DNA of 64,000 nt. Origin: Aliitabrizicola sp041905595. Lineage in GTDB: Bacteria; Pseudomonadota; Alphaproteobacteria; Rhodobacterales; Rhodobacteraceae. Below the pieces are notes generated by a model. The model saw nothing but the letters and a program-made list of their open reading frames with translations, was not told where the DNA came from and ran no database searches. This document shows positions 31,434-40,311 of this stretch, one piece after another (position 1 is the first letter of the stretch; the number at the start of each line of letters is the position of its first letter). A program made the translations under genes and the position numbers. The stretch covers positions 1 through 64,000 of the forward strand of contig JAYRKT010000015.1 of NCBI GenBank assembly GCA_041905595.1, given 5' to 3'.

Positions 31434-33698
31434 CTAGGCCGCTTCCCAGACCTGGTTCAGGATCCGTGCCGCGATCTCGGATTTGTCCTGCGGCAAGAAC
31501 CGACCGTAGTGCTGCGCGACCATATCCGGTGTATCCTGAATGGCGTAGCTCGCTTGTTCGTAGGACCCGGTGCGCTTCAGGATATGGGTGGCCAGAACGT
31601 CCCGCACATTGTGCGGCCCGTGCGGCAACAGGCCTTCAATCGCGCCGCGCTTGGTCCATGGGTTATAGATGCCGTAGCGCTGTATCGCTGTGCGCCACGC
31701 CTCATAGAACGTGTTCTGGCAGTAGGCCGCATTGGTGCTGGTCATCTTCGCCGTCTTGACGAAGAAGGTACCCGGGTCAGCCGCATCGCCGATCAGCCGC
31801 GCGCGATGGCGCTCGATCCAGGCTTCGATCAGTTCGTAAAGTCGCCCGAGGTCCGGAAGGATCAGGCGAAATGGTTTTGAGCCGAAAAACGATGAGTTGG
31901 CATTCTTGAAGGCGACCGACGGGATCAGGATTTCCCAACCCTGGTCGCGGCTGCTCCAACGCAATTCGCCACGTTTCAGGTCCTCCAGCTTGCGCTCCGA
32001 GGTCGGCAGGGTCCCAGGCTGGCACAGCAGCAGTTCGCGCAAGTTCTTCTGTCGCAGCCCCGTGTGAAGGCCGATACGCAGCATAAGGAACGCGCGGACG
32101 GCCTCTGCGGCAGCGCGGGCATTGTGCATTTCGTCCGGCATCCGCCGCAGGATCTCTTCGGTGATCTTGCGGTACTCGCCGACCGGACTTGGCGCTTCGA
32201 GCACCGGCAGGATGGGCTCGAAAGGGTCGCGATGAATGCGTGCAACACGGTCGATCTCTTTGATCCGGCGACGGGCGTGCTTGTACATGCGGTCGCAGGC
32301 GGCAGGCCAATCTGACTGAACCGCGTTAACATCGGCCTCGGTGATTAAGCCCTCGATCGGACGAAGGCTGCTCCCCATGCGAGGCGATTGGCGCAGCCAG
32401 CCGGTCTCTTCTCGGCAAATCGCCGCAGCGATCGAGAGCAGGTCAATCTCCCACTTGGTGTAGAAGCCGCGCCGGCGCTCCCGCCAGTGTAGGTACCAAT
32501 CCCAGACCTGCGGGAAGATCATCATCGCAAAGGTCAAAAGCTTCGGATCCACGCCGAGCCCCAGCACTTCACTCTCTGGTGGCGCGACAAACGCCCCGAA
32601 CCATAGCCCGAAATGCTCCACCTTCTGGGACGCTGTCTCCGTGCCCCAGACCCCATTCCGCTGCATGCCGAAGGCGGCGAAGGTCGAGGTCTTGAAGCGA
32701 AGGAGTTCGGCCATCTCGTCGTTCAGCCGTTTGGGCGCAATGACAATGCCGGACTCGTCCGGCGTCCGTGCGGGAGAAGACTTGCGGACTGGCCCCGAGG
32801 CACAGCTGAAGCGAACCGCATAGCGATGGCGAATGGCCGCTGCCTGATACCTGCGATAATCGGTTGACCCGCTTATGATCACGGTGCGGACCCAGTTCAG
32901 GATTTCTGCCTTCTCCTGGCTTGGCCGTCGGTTGAAATCTTCAGGCAGGTGCCACGCCAGACGCCGGCGCTCAGACGGCGAGATGTTATCTAGATCAAAA
33001 TCGCCTGGCGCTCGGTCGGGCAGGCCAGAAAGGCTCAGGAAATAGCCCGCCGGCAGACGATAGCGCCGCTCGATGCGTCCCAAGATTTCCAGGCTGATCG
33101 CGGCACGCGGGACCTTCTTGCCGCGCCCCCAACTGATCAGCGTGCTGCGATTGACGCCGTCCTCGGGTCGCACCACCGCGTTGTAGAGGTGGTAGATGGT
33201 TTCGTCATGACGGCGGGCATGCAGTTGAAGGGCTTCGCCAAAGGTCGCGGGGTCCTTCCATGTCGTGTCCAGTGGCTCGGGAAACTCGACGATCGCCCGC
33301 GGCCGGACACCGGGCTTCTTGCGAACCTTCTCGGTGCTGGTCGTGGGAACGTCAGCACGGTTCGGGGAAGGCGCGGTGACCTTGGAACGCATTGAGTGGC
33401 TCGCCGTGCGAGCCGGTCGCAAGGCCACATTCGAAACTTCCCGTGCCACAGCATCGAAGATCGGCTGCAAGTGCGCCCGATGGGCGCGGAGCCGCTCGAC
33501 ATTGATGTCGAGCATGGCAGACAGGGACTGCAGGTCGAGCCCACTGCCCCGATAGGGCGGGTATTCGGCTCGTTCGAGCAGGTCGACCAAGCAGCCATAG
33601 AGCAAGCGCACCTCACCTTCGGTGAAGATCGTCGTGAACCGGCTCTTGCAAAACTCGGCGATCCTGCGCGGCGTGAGAGCAGAAGATGTTGATTTCAT
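31434..33698 (-). CDS. Large tyrosine recombinase with N-terminal HTH-like region
   Basis: 754 aa, much longer than ordinary integrases (350-450 aa). Residues 1-90 form a helical domain; around 165-240 an XRE-like unit reads FGEALQLHARRHDETIYH, then NRSTLISWGRGKKVPRAAIS. The C-terminal 220 residues are a tyrosine recombinase: R549 (GLRQKN), H696-N-V-R699 and H730-Y731 (AQHYGRF). The middle 250 residues are unassigned, with Trp-rich patches. It may be the integrase of the surrounding element or a separate mobile gene. Its start is close to the ssb/H-NS repeat module. Confidence 0.75.
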   Translation of the reverse strand: MKSTSSALTPRRIAEFCKSRFTTIFTEGEVRLLYGCLVDLLERAEYPPYRGSGLDLQSLSAMLDINVERLRAHRAHLQPIFDAVAREVSNVALRPARTASHSMRSKVTAPSPNRADVPTTSTEKVRKKPGVRPRAIVEFPEPLDTTWKDPATFGEALQLHARRHDETIYHLYNAVVRPEDGVNRSTLISWGRGKKVPRAAISLEILGRIERRYRLPAGYFLSLSGLPDRAPGDFDLDNISPSERRRLAWHLPEDFNRRPSQEKAEILNWVRTVIISGSTDYRRYQAAAIRHRYAVRFSCASGPVRKSSPARTPDESGIVIAPKRLNDEMAELLRFKTSTFAAFGMQRNGVWGTETASQKVEHFGLWFGAFVAPPESEVLGLGVDPKLLTFAMMIFPQVWDWYLHWRERRRGFYTKWEIDLLSIAAAICREETGWLRQSPRMGSSLRPIEGLITEADVNAVQSDWPAACDRMYKHARRRIKEIDRVARIHRDPFEPILPVLEAPSPVGEYRKITEEILRRMPDEMHNARAAAEAVRAFLMLRIGLHTGLRQKNLRELLLCQPGTLPTSERKLEDLKRGELRWSSRDQGWEILIPSVAFKNANSSFFGSKPFRLILPDLGRLYELIEAWIERHRARLIGDAADPGTFFVKTAKMTSTNAAYCQNTFYEAWRTAIQRYGIYNPWTKRGAIEGLLPHGPHNVRDVLATHILKRTGSYEQASYAIQDTPDMVAQHYGRFLPQDKSEIAARILNQVWEAA

Positions 33699-33828
33699 TT
33701 TCCATCCTTCGATTTCTGGGGCGGCCCAGCTATCGAAATGACCGGTTGGACGGGAGAGGCATTCGACCGGAGGGAAGCCCAGAACCCGGCGGGTTCCCCC
33801 GCCGGGCCCGAGGGGGAGACCCCGTTCC

Positions 33829-34233
33829 TCAGAACGGGATCTCGTCGTCGCGGTCGACCAGCTCGGGGTTTTCGTTCTCGGCCGACTTCGGGCGGCTCAG
33901 GAAGTCGACCTTCTCGGCGATGATCTCGCAGCCGTAGCGGTCGTTCCCCATGCTGTCGATCCACTTGGTGTAGTGGATGCGGCCGTGGACGAGGACCTTC
34001 ATGCCTTTTTCGCAGTGCTCTGCGACGGTCTTGCCGAGACCGTTGAAGCAGGTGATGCGGTGCCATTCGGTGTCCATGACCCGGTAGCCGTTCTCGTCGC
34101 GGATCACGCGACCTTCCGAGAGGCGCGGCCGCGAGGTGGCGAGGGTGAAGTTGGTGATCTTGGTGCCGCTTTGGGTCGAGCGCACTTCGGGCTTCTGACC
34201 GATGTTGCCGGCGAGGATGACGATGTTCTGCAT
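33829..34233 (-). CDS. ssb: Single-stranded DNA-binding protein, copy A
   Basis: 134 aa. OB fold starting MQNIVILAGNIGQKPEVR, with TKITNFTLATSR and DTEWHRITCFNGLGKTVAEH. Ends in DDEIPF, the acidic tip that docks partner proteins. Short compared with chromosomal SSB (about 170 aa), because the Gly-rich linker is minimal; this is usual for plasmid SSB. ATG 34233 follows an AGGAG. Protects single-stranded DNA during element transfer or replication (inferred). Confidence 0.93.
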   Translation of the reverse strand: MQNIVILAGNIGQKPEVRSTQSGTKITNFTLATSRPRLSEGRVIRDENGYRVMDTEWHRITCFNGLGKTVAEHCEKGMKVLVHGRIHYTKWIDSMGNDRYGCEIIAEKVDFLSRPKSAENENPELVDRDDEIPF

Positions 34234-34654
34234 GGTAAGCTCCTGTGTTTCCTGTCCCTGGGACCGTCCCTTCGACAAGACCCGGAAAAAGCCTGTCGGC
34301 TGAGGCGTGCACGGGCGACGGAACGGCGACCGGAAACCTCCAGAGGGCCGGGGTGGAGCGGGCAGCCCCAAAGGGGCAACACGGCCCGGACTGACGCGGG
34401 GTTGCGCGCCAGAGGCCGAACAGGCTTAGGGGATTGTCAGTCGAAGGGATGGCACCGGGGATGGGAGCGACCTGGGGCACTCGCAGAACTCGGCCTTCCT
34501 TGCTCAGGCAACGAAGTTGAAGCTCTTTGAGAGAAACGACCCCGCGGCCCAAGCCAACTTCTTCCCCCTGCCCTATCGAGATGAACTCCGTGGGAGTTGC
34601 GGTGTTGCGACCTGACGGCTATCCCGGATGCAGCATTCAGGACACGAGGGCCCA
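34234..34654. other. Divergent leader between ssb and the H-NS-like gene
   Basis: 421 bp, conserved in both repeat copies. It contains GC-rich dyads (AGCCCC-aaa-GGGGC near 34366) and the motif CCCCCTGCCCTATCG at about 34564-34578, shared with other leaders in this window. No canonical promoter is obvious. Conservation suggests divergent control elements for both genes. Confidence 0.4.
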
Positions 34655-34975
34655 ATGGCTGATTTCAATCTCGAGGCGATGTCGCTTAAGGAACTGCGGC
34701 AATTGCAGAAGGACCTCGCCAAGGCGGTTTCCACCTATGAGGACCGGCACAAGGCCGAAGTCCGCGCTAAGCTGGAAGCCATCGCTAAGGAGATGGGCTA
34801 CTCCCTCGCCGATCTGATCGGCGTCGATGCCAAAGCTACCCGTGCGCCAGCCGTGGCGAAATACCGGCACCCTGAGAACGCCGCTCTCACCTGGTCGGGC
34901 CGCGGACGGAAACCGCTATGGTTCGTGGACGCACTGGAGGCGGGTAAGACCCCAGGAGAATTAGCAATCGACTGA
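34655..34975 (+). CDS. H-NS family nucleoid protein (HvrA/Bv3F type), copy A
   Basis: 106 aa. N-terminal coiled-coil dimerisation helix (MSLKELRQLQKDLAKAVSTY), a linker with Ala/Pro, and the DNA-binding motif TWSGRGRKPLWF near the C-terminus, typical of alphaproteobacterial H-NS-like proteins. It silences AT-rich foreign DNA. ATG 34655 selected over an upstream ATG at 34628 because the second repeat copy aligns from this methionine (MADFNLEAM). Intact, unlike copy B. Confidence 0.9.
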   Translation: MADFNLEAMSLKELRQLQKDLAKAVSTYEDRHKAEVRAKLEAIAKEMGYSLADLIGVDAKATRAPAVAKYRHPENAALTWSGRGRKPLWFVDALEAGKTPGELAID

Positions 34976-35247
34976 GGAGGTGCGGCAACGCACCCGGCCC
35001 AAAGCCTCCTTTCCCATCGGGCAAACCTACAGACTGCTATCGGTCAGGGATACTAGCGGCAATCTAAACGTAGATTGGACGACAGGAGGAGGGGGAGGGA
35101 ATGCGGTTCAACCTCCTGCACATGAAATCACTAAGTTGCAATGGCTTGTTGGTTGGGCTTGCCCATGCCTGCTCTTCGGCACTGAAAGTTCGCGACATCG
35201 CCGGTGAACGAAGGTGATCATTGCTCGCCGGAACCCGCTGCGTCGCA

Positions 35248-35589
35248 TCAGTTTCCGGTTGCCCTCGGTGCAAAGAGGACGATTGCCGCTCCGAGCAAAC
35301 AGAGCATGGCACCGCTCAGGTCCCACGCGTCCGGTCGTTGCTTCTCCACTGCCCACAGCCAGACCAGCGAGGCGGCGATGTAGATGCCACCGTAGGCCGC
35401 ATAGGCGCGCCCGGCGAAATCCGAAGGGGCAAGAGTCAGGAGCCACGCAAAGGCCGCAAGGCTCAGGATCCCCGGGACCAGCCAGAGCATGCTTGCCCCT
35501 TGCCGCATCCAGGCCCAGACCGCAAAACAGCCTGCGATTTCGGCGAGTGCGGCACAGATGTAGATGGCGAGTGTGCCAGGGGCGGTCAC
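35248..35589 (-). CDS. YnfA/UPF0060 family small membrane protein
   Basis: 113 aa, four predicted membrane helices: LAIYICAALAEIAGCFAVWAW, then MLWLVPGILSLAAFAWLL, then AAYGGIYIAASLVWLWAV, then DLSGAMLCLLGAAIVLFA. UPF0060 proteins resemble SMR-type exporters. GTG at 35589 overlaps the TGA of the MerR gene (GTGA), so translation is coupled; the pair is probably part of the metal response. Substrate unknown. Confidence 0.85.
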   Translation of the reverse strand: MTAPGTLAIYICAALAEIAGCFAVWAWMRQGASMLWLVPGILSLAAFAWLLTLAPSDFAGRAYAAYGGIYIAASLVWLWAVEKQRPDAWDLSGAMLCLLGAAIVLFAPRATGN

Positions 35590-36026
35590 GAGGACAACTC
35601 GGGTTCCGGGTGGCTGTGATCGGTCGCGCAGAGGGAATGGTCGCCCAGTACCTCGATCACCCGGCAGTCTGCGATCCGCCCGCCCGCGCATTGCAGGACC
35701 ATGCGTTCGAGTTCCGCCTTAAGCGCCATCAGGCGGGCAAGGCGGCTCTCGACCTCGGCCAACTGGGCCCTAGCGATGGCATCGGCGGCGGCGCAGGACT
35801 GATCGGGCCTGTCCGACAGGCTGAGGAGGTCGCGGATCGCCTCGAGTGTGAAGCCAAGGTCGCGCGCATGTCGGATGAAAGCCAGCCGTTCGAGCGACTT
35901 CCGGCTGTAGAGGCGTTGGTTTCCGGCACTGCGCTCGGCCTCCGGAAGAAGGCCGATCTGCTCGTAGTATCGGATTGTCGGCACCTTGACCCCGGCCTGC
36001 TGCCCGAGTTTCCCGATGGTCAGCAT
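35586..36026 (-). CDS. MerR-family metal-responsive regulator (ZntR/PbrR/CadR group)
   Basis: 146 aa. Winged-helix MerR start MLTIGKLGQQAGVKVPTIRY, long dimerisation helix and metal-site cysteines C78, C113 and C121 with a further C133. The C113-x7-C121 loop resembles divalent soft-metal sensors such as PbrR and CadR, not CueR (CxxxxxxxC with different spacing). It is divergent from a Zn/Cd/Pb-type ATPase, and the promoter between them has a 19-bp spacer with a dyad as MerR targets need. ATG 36026 follows the upstream frame's non-conserved extension. Confidence 0.88.
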   Translation of the reverse strand: MLTIGKLGQQAGVKVPTIRYYEQIGLLPEAERSAGNQRLYSRKSLERLAFIRHARDLGFTLEAIRDLLSLSDRPDQSCAAADAIARAQLAEVESRLARLMALKAELERMVLQCAGGRIADCRVIEVLGDHSLCATDHSHPEPELSS

Positions 36027-36036
36027 CAGATTCCCC

Positions 36037-36067
36037 TTGAAGCTATAGTCGCTAGAGACATTAGGTT
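36037..36067 (+). promoter_or_regulatory. MerR-type promoter/operator for the P-type ATPase
   Basis: TTGAAG (36037-36042), a 19-bp spacer containing the dyad CTATAG-tcg-CTAGAG, and TAGGTT (36062-36067). The overlong spacer twisted by MerR proteins is the hallmark. The following start codon favours ATG 36116 because 36077 would lie almost at the transcription start. Confidence 0.8.
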
Positions 36068-36115
36068 CGTGATTCGATGAAGGCAACTGCCCGCATTCGG
36101 ACAGAGGGGACGACG

Positions 36116-38401
36116 ATGACAGACGCTACACGCGAAGCCACCTGCGACTGGACAGTTTCGGGCATGGACTGCGGGTCTTGTGCCACCAAGATCAAGGATG
36201 CCGTGGCGCGGCTGCCGGGAGTCAGCGGCGTCGAAGTCGGCATCATGTCCGAACGCCTGCGCCTGACGCTGGACGAGGGCCGGACCAGCCGCGAGAAGAT
36301 TGAGTCCACGGTTAAGTCGCTAGGCTACGGGATTGCGCCGCGCGCGGCCGGGGCGAAGAAGGACTTCATTCTGCCGGGGGCGCCCCCCGCGACCAACCCG
36401 CGCGGCGAGGATAGCGGAGACGACCACACAAGTCACGACCACGCTACGCAGGCGGAACGGATAGTAAGGTCTGACGACAGCGGCCAAGACAGCCTCGGCC
36501 ATGTGCATGACAACCCCGCCGATCGGGGCAAGCACTGGTATCAGACCGCCAAGGGGCGCTTGGTGATCGTGACCGGCCTGCTCCTTGGGGCCGCCTGGGT
36601 TGTGGAAACCCTCGCGCCCGAGATCGGTCGCTGGGCCTTCATTGCTGCCTGCCTGATCGGTGTCGCCCCCGTGGCGCATCGTGCCTTCGCCGCGCTACGG
36701 ATGGGCCAACCCTTCACCATCGAAAGCCTGATGACCATCGCGGCCATCGGTGCCTTGATCATCGACGCGGCCGAAGAGGCAGCGCTGGTCGTGTTCCTGT
36801 TCGCCGTGGGCGAGGTGCTGGAAGGCGTGGCCGCGGGCAAGGCGCGGGATGGAATCCGGGCGCTGGCCAACCTCGTGCCCAAGACCGCGCTCCTGGAGAT
36901 CGGTGGGACGACCCGCGAGGTTCCGGCGGCCAGCCTTGCCGTCGGCCAGATGATCCTCGTGCGCCCCGGCGACCGAATGCCCGCCGATGGCGAGATCACC
37001 GAGGGCACCTCCGGTATCGACGAAAGCCCGGTCACGGGCGAAAGCGTCCCGAAGTCGCGCGGACCGGGGGACTCGGTCTTTGCGGGGGCGATCAATACCG
37101 AGGCGGCCTTGCGCGTGCGCGTCACCAAGGGTCCCGAGGACAACACCATCGCCCGCATCATCCGCCTGGTCGAAGAAGCTGAAGAGTCCCGCGCGCCAAC
37201 CGAACGCTTCATCGACCGCTTCAGCCGCTGGTACATGCCCGCCATCGTGGCGGTGGCGGCACTGGTGATCGTGGTGCCGCCGCTGGCCTTTGGTCAGCCA
37301 TGGGATACCTGGATCTATCGCGGGCTGGCTCTGCTCTTGATCGGTTGCCCCTGCGCGCTCGTCATCTCGGTCCCGGCCTCCATCGCCTCGGCCATGTCGA
37401 CGGGTGCGAAACGCGGACTGCTGATGAAGGGCGGCGCCGTGATCGAGGCTGCGGCCAAGGTTGGCTGGGTCGCCTTCGACAAGACCGGCACCCTGACGCA
37501 TGGTCGACCGCAGGTCACCGATGTCGTGCCCTTCGGCAGCATCACCGAGGCGGACCTGCTGGCGGTGGCGGCAGGGGTCGAGACGGGGTCGAGCCATCCG
37601 CTGGCCATCGCCATCCTGAACAAGGCGAAAGAGGCCGGGGTTTCCGCCCTGCCGTCGCGGGATGCCAAGGCTCTGATGGGCAAAGGCGTGGTTGCTACCG
37701 TTGGCGAGGCCTCCGCCTGGGTTGCCTCGCCGCGCTATGCGATGGAGCACGGTGGCCTCGATGGTCTTGGCCTGCGGCAGGCCACGGTGTTCGAGGATGC
37801 AGGCAAGACCGCTGTCGCTGTCTTCCGCGAAAAGACCCCGCTCGGGCTGATCGCCATGCGGGACGAGCCGCGCGCGGATGCAAAGGAAGCCGTGCGGCAG
37901 CTGACGGCGATGGGAGTCTCTTCGGTCATCTTGACCGGGGACAATCCGCGCACCGCAGCGGCCATTGCCGGGGATCTGGGCCTGAAGTTCGAGGCCGACA
38001 TGATGCCGGAGGACAAGCTCGCCTATATTCGCGAGATCGGCGCAAAGGGCGGCGTCATGATGATCGGCGACGGCATCAACGATGCCCCGGCGCTGAAACA
38101 GGCGAGTGTCGGCGTGGCGATGGGGTCGGGCACCGATGTGGCGCTGGAAACCGCCGATGCGGCGATCTTGCGCGACCGGGTGACGGACATTCCCGCCACG
38201 ATCCGGCTGTCGCGGGCTGCGATGGCCAACATCCGCCAGAACGTGACCATCGCGCTTGGGCTGAAGGCAGTGTTTCTGGTGACCTCGGTTTTCGGTTTGA
38301 CCGGCCTATGGATTGCGATCCTGGCCGATACCGGGGCAACTGTGCTGGTCACTCTGAATGCGCTGCGCCTGTTGCGGTTCAACCCGGAACGCGAGGCGTG
38401 A
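36116..38401 (+). CDS. zntA: Zn/Cd/Pb-exporting P1B-type ATPase (ZntA/CadA-like)
   Basis: 761 aa. N-terminal HMA domain with GMDCGSC (C19, C22), then a His/Asp-rich linker (DDHTSHDHA). Membrane part with CPC at 411-413, phosphorylation site D455 in DKTGTLT, SSHPLAIA, GDGINDAP from 651, and DTGATVLVTLNAL in the last helices, a P1B-2 mark (Zn, Cd, Pb). Pumps cations out of the cytoplasm at the expense of ATP. ATG 36116 has AGAGGGGA upstream. Controlled by the divergent MerR regulator. The window gives no clue whether zinc, cadmium or lead is favoured. Confidence 0.93.
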   Translation: MTDATREATCDWTVSGMDCGSCATKIKDAVARLPGVSGVEVGIMSERLRLTLDEGRTSREKIESTVKSLGYGIAPRAAGAKKDFILPGAPPATNPRGEDSGDDHTSHDHATQAERIVRSDDSGQDSLGHVHDNPADRGKHWYQTAKGRLVIVTGLLLGAAWVVETLAPEIGRWAFIAACLIGVAPVAHRAFAALRMGQPFTIESLMTIAAIGALIIDAAEEAALVVFLFAVGEVLEGVAAGKARDGIRALANLVPKTALLEIGGTTREVPAASLAVGQMILVRPGDRMPADGEITEGTSGIDESPVTGESVPKSRGPGDSVFAGAINTEAALRVRVTKGPEDNTIARIIRLVEEAEESRAPTERFIDRFSRWYMPAIVAVAALVIVVPPLAFGQPWDTWIYRGLALLLIGCPCALVISVPASIASAMSTGAKRGLLMKGGAVIEAAAKVGWVAFDKTGTLTHGRPQVTDVVPFGSITEADLLAVAAGVETGSSHPLAIAILNKAKEAGVSALPSRDAKALMGKGVVATVGEASAWVASPRYAMEHGGLDGLGLRQATVFEDAGKTAVAVFREKTPLGLIAMRDEPRADAKEAVRQLTAMGVSSVILTGDNPRTAAAIAGDLGLKFEADMMPEDKLAYIREIGAKGGVMMIGDGINDAPALKQASVGVAMGSGTDVALETADAAILRDRVTDIPATIRLSRAAMANIRQNVTIALGLKAVFLVTSVFGLTGLWIAILADTGATVLVTLNALRLLRFNPEREA

Positions 38402-38405
38402 TGCG

Positions 38406-39029
38406 ATGATCTCCGGTTTTGGCTGGGTCGCGCTGGCCCTTCTCTTCGGCTATCTCGCGCTATTCTTCTGGGGCAGCGCCTTGGCGGCACCGGCTGCAGG
38501 CAAGCCGGTCTGGCTTTTCGCGCGCGCCACGGGGCGCGACCGGCTGGCCGCCATGGGGTTCCGCGCGGCCTTTGCACTCGCCTTCTTCGGACCACTCCTC
38601 TGGCTCGCCGTGCCCACGCTCCACAAGATCGATCCGCTTTGGACCGAGGCGCGCACCGTCATCCTCGGCCTGATCGGGGTCCTTGTAGCAGGCCTTGGTG
38701 CGATGGTGGCCTTTGCCGCGCAGATGTCGATGGGGTCGTCCTGGCGCGTTGGAGTGGTCGGCGGCGAGACAGGTGAACTGGTTACGGGCGGGCTCTACCG
38801 ATTTAGTCGCAATCCAACCTTTGTTGGGCAGGCGGCACTTTTGGCCGGTGTCGCTTTTGCTGTGCCATCCACTCCGAGCATCATTGCGCTGTTACTGTTT
38901 CTCTGGTCGGCCGTGACACAAGTCCGGTCGGAAGAGGCGGCCCTTCGGCACTCAGTCGGGTTGGAGTATGACCGATATGCCGCGTTGGTCCCGCGCTGGA
39001 TCGGCTTGAATTGGAGCAAAACCCAATGA
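38406..39029 (+). CDS. Isoprenylcysteine carboxyl methyltransferase family membrane protein
   Basis: 207 aa. Five or so membrane helices (VALALLFGYLALFFWGSALA, etc.) and the ICMT/PEMT signature LVTGGLYRFSRNPTFVGQ plus EEAALRHSVGLEYDRYAALV. Bacterial ICMT-like proteins frequently follow metal ATPase genes, though their substrate is not known. The ATG lies 4 bp after the ATPase stop, so they are co-transcribed. Confidence 0.85.
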   Translation: MISGFGWVALALLFGYLALFFWGSALAAPAAGKPVWLFARATGRDRLAAMGFRAAFALAFFGPLLWLAVPTLHKIDPLWTEARTVILGLIGVLVAGLGAMVAFAAQMSMGSSWRVGVVGGETGELVTGGLYRFSRNPTFVGQAALLAGVAFAVPSTPSIIALLLFLWSAVTQVRSEEAALRHSVGLEYDRYAALVPRWIGLNWSKTQ

Positions 39030-39038
39030 CCGCACGAC

Positions 39039-39146
39039 TGACTTGGATTCGAAACACCGCTATGGCTGACCGGGCTTTGCGCACTGATCGCTGTCTTGAT
39101 CATCGTGCTTAACATGAGCCTTATGCGGGCGGTCCAATTCGGCTGA
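39039..39146 (+). pseudogene. Short membrane-segment remnant (possibly lspA-like)
   Basis: A 34-codon open stretch reads TPLWLTGLCALIAVLIIVLN, one hydrophobic helix, and stops at TGA. No start codon. It resembles the first helix of signal peptidase II, which often follows zntA/ICMT genes, but the match is too short to be sure. Confidence 0.25.
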
Positions 39147-39180
39147 CGCTTCACCGTTGCGTGACGGCGAGAATTGAGCC

Positions 39181-39211
39181 TTGAACCTCAAGTTGCTGGA
39201 GGGTTTAGCCA
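39181..39211 (+). promoter_or_regulatory. Second MerR-type promoter, in front of the SCO/PCuAC operon
   Basis: TTGAAC (39181-39186), 19-bp spacer with the imperfect dyad ACCTCAAGTTGCTGGAGGGT, and TAGCCA (39206-39211). GAGGAGG and ATG 39239 follow. Such spacing indicates control by a MerR-type activator; the only MerR gene in the window is at 35586, so it may be controlled in trans or by one elsewhere. Confidence 0.7.
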
Positions 39212-39238
39212 CGACGCCGAATGAGGAGGTGGAACCGG

Positions 39239-39832
39239 ATGCGATTGACAGGGATGCAGAAAGGTCTGTGGGTAGCGGCGGGGATAGCTGTCCTTGCCTA
39301 TGCGGCTCTGCTGGGTGATCCGGACCCGTCACCCGGATTTGTCGCCGAGGCCCCGTTCCGCCCGACCTTTTCCCTGCCGGACGAGACCGGTCGCCTGCTT
39401 TCGCCGTCAGACTTCGGAGGCAAGCATGTTCTTGTCTTCTTCGGCTTCACCAACTGCCCGGATGTCTGCCCGACGACCCTCGCAGAGGTCGCGCAGGTTA
39501 TGGACGATCTTGGCGACGCTGCTGCGTTTGTGCAGCCCCTGTTCATCTCGATCGACCCCGAGCGGGATCGCAGGCTGGGGCTGGCCGAGTTCACGGCGGC
39601 GTTCCACCCGGCGATCATCGGTCTTGCCGGAGACGATGCGCAGACCCGCGCCGCAGCGGACAGTTTCCGCATCCACTTCGCGCGTGAGGACGATGCGACA
39701 GCACCCGATGGCTACACGATGTCCCACAGCCCCGCGCTCTACCTCATCGGGCCCGACGGCGACTGGTTGCGCCAATTCACCTACGGCACACCCGCTTCCG
39801 AAATCCTTGCCGACCTTCGTTCCAGATTGTGA
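39239..39832 (+). CDS. SCO1/SenC family copper chaperone (first copy)
   Basis: 197 aa. One N-terminal membrane anchor (GLWVAAGIAVLAYAALL), then a thioredoxin fold with the copper motif CPDVCPTT and a later H in MSHSPALYLI. SCO proteins deliver copper to or reduce the CuA site of cytochrome oxidase in the periplasm. ATG 39239 has GAGGAGG upstream; ATG 39221 has none. GTGA overlap with the next gene. Arranged with PCuAC and a second SCO as in copper-acquisition operons. Confidence 0.88.
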   Translation: MRLTGMQKGLWVAAGIAVLAYAALLGDPDPSPGFVAEAPFRPTFSLPDETGRLLSPSDFGGKHVLVFFGFTNCPDVCPTTLAEVAQVMDDLGDAAAFVQPLFISIDPERDRRLGLAEFTAAFHPAIIGLAGDDAQTRAAADSFRIHFAREDDATAPDGYTMSHSPALYLIGPDGDWLRQFTYGTPASEILADLRSRL

Positions 39833-39837
39833 GATCC

Positions 39838-40311
39838 ATGAAAACCCTTGCCTTCTCCGCCATATTGACCCTGACCGCATCTGCCGCCTTCGCCTGCGAG
39901 ACGGTCACACTAGGTGATTTGACCATCCAGAACGCCTGGTCGCGCGCCACTATCGGCGCCGGTCGGCCTGGCGTGCTCTATCTCGAGATCACCAACAAGG
40001 GTAGCACGGACGACGCACTGGTAGGGATCGCCACCCCGGCGGCGGGGATGCCGATGCTGCATGAAACCGTGGTCAGCGATGGCGTCGCCTCGATGCCGCA
40101 TGCCATGACTGTGCCGGTCCCAGCAGGTCAGACAGTGGCGCTGGCGCCCGGCGGGTACCACGGGATGCTGATGGATCTGACCGCGGCCCTGAAGGAAGGC
40201 GAGACCTTCCCGGTCACGCTGATGTTCCAGACGGCAGGCGAGGTGACAGTGACCGTCGATGTCCTTTCGATGCGCGCGGAGGGACCGGATTGCGCGGACG
40301 CCGGACAGTAA
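39838..40311 (+). CDS. Periplasmic copper chaperone PCu(A)C
   Basis: 157 aa. Signal peptide MKTLAFSAILTLTASAAFA, then a beta-sandwich with the complete copper site H-x10-M-x21-H-x-M (HETVVSDGVASM ... HGM). It takes Cu(I) and passes it to the SCO/CuA pathway. An alternative GTG at 39829 overlaps the upstream stop and would add three residues before the signal peptide. The stop is inside the next gene. Confidence 0.9.
   Translation: MKTLAFSAILTLTASAAFACETVTLGDLTIQNAWSRATIGAGRPGVLYLEITNKGSTDDALVGIATPAAGMPMLHETVVSDGVASMPHAMTVPVPAGQTVALAPGGYHGMLMDLTAALKEGETFPVTLMFQTAGEVTVTVDVLSMRAEGPDCADAGQ

Larger units (their letters stand above)
33788..35000. repeat. Direct repeat A (ssb/H-NS module), left copy
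   Basis: About 1.2 kb that reappears at 52449-53665 in the same orientation with a constant offset of about 18,660 bp. It covers ssb, the 421-bp leader and the H-NS-like gene. Even the noncoding leader is nearly identical, with only scattered substitutions, so duplication was recent. The copies bracket the metal-resistance island. Confidence 0.85.

Noticed and set aside
35586..36026. Copper-type CueR identity for the MerR gene
   Set aside because: The cysteine pattern (C78, C113, C121) and the P1B-2 ATPase next to it fit a Zn/Cd/Pb sensor better.
39039..39146. Functional lspA after the metal ATPase
   Set aside because: Only one hydrophobic helix remains, no start codon and no catalytic aspartates; kept only as a low-confidence remnant.
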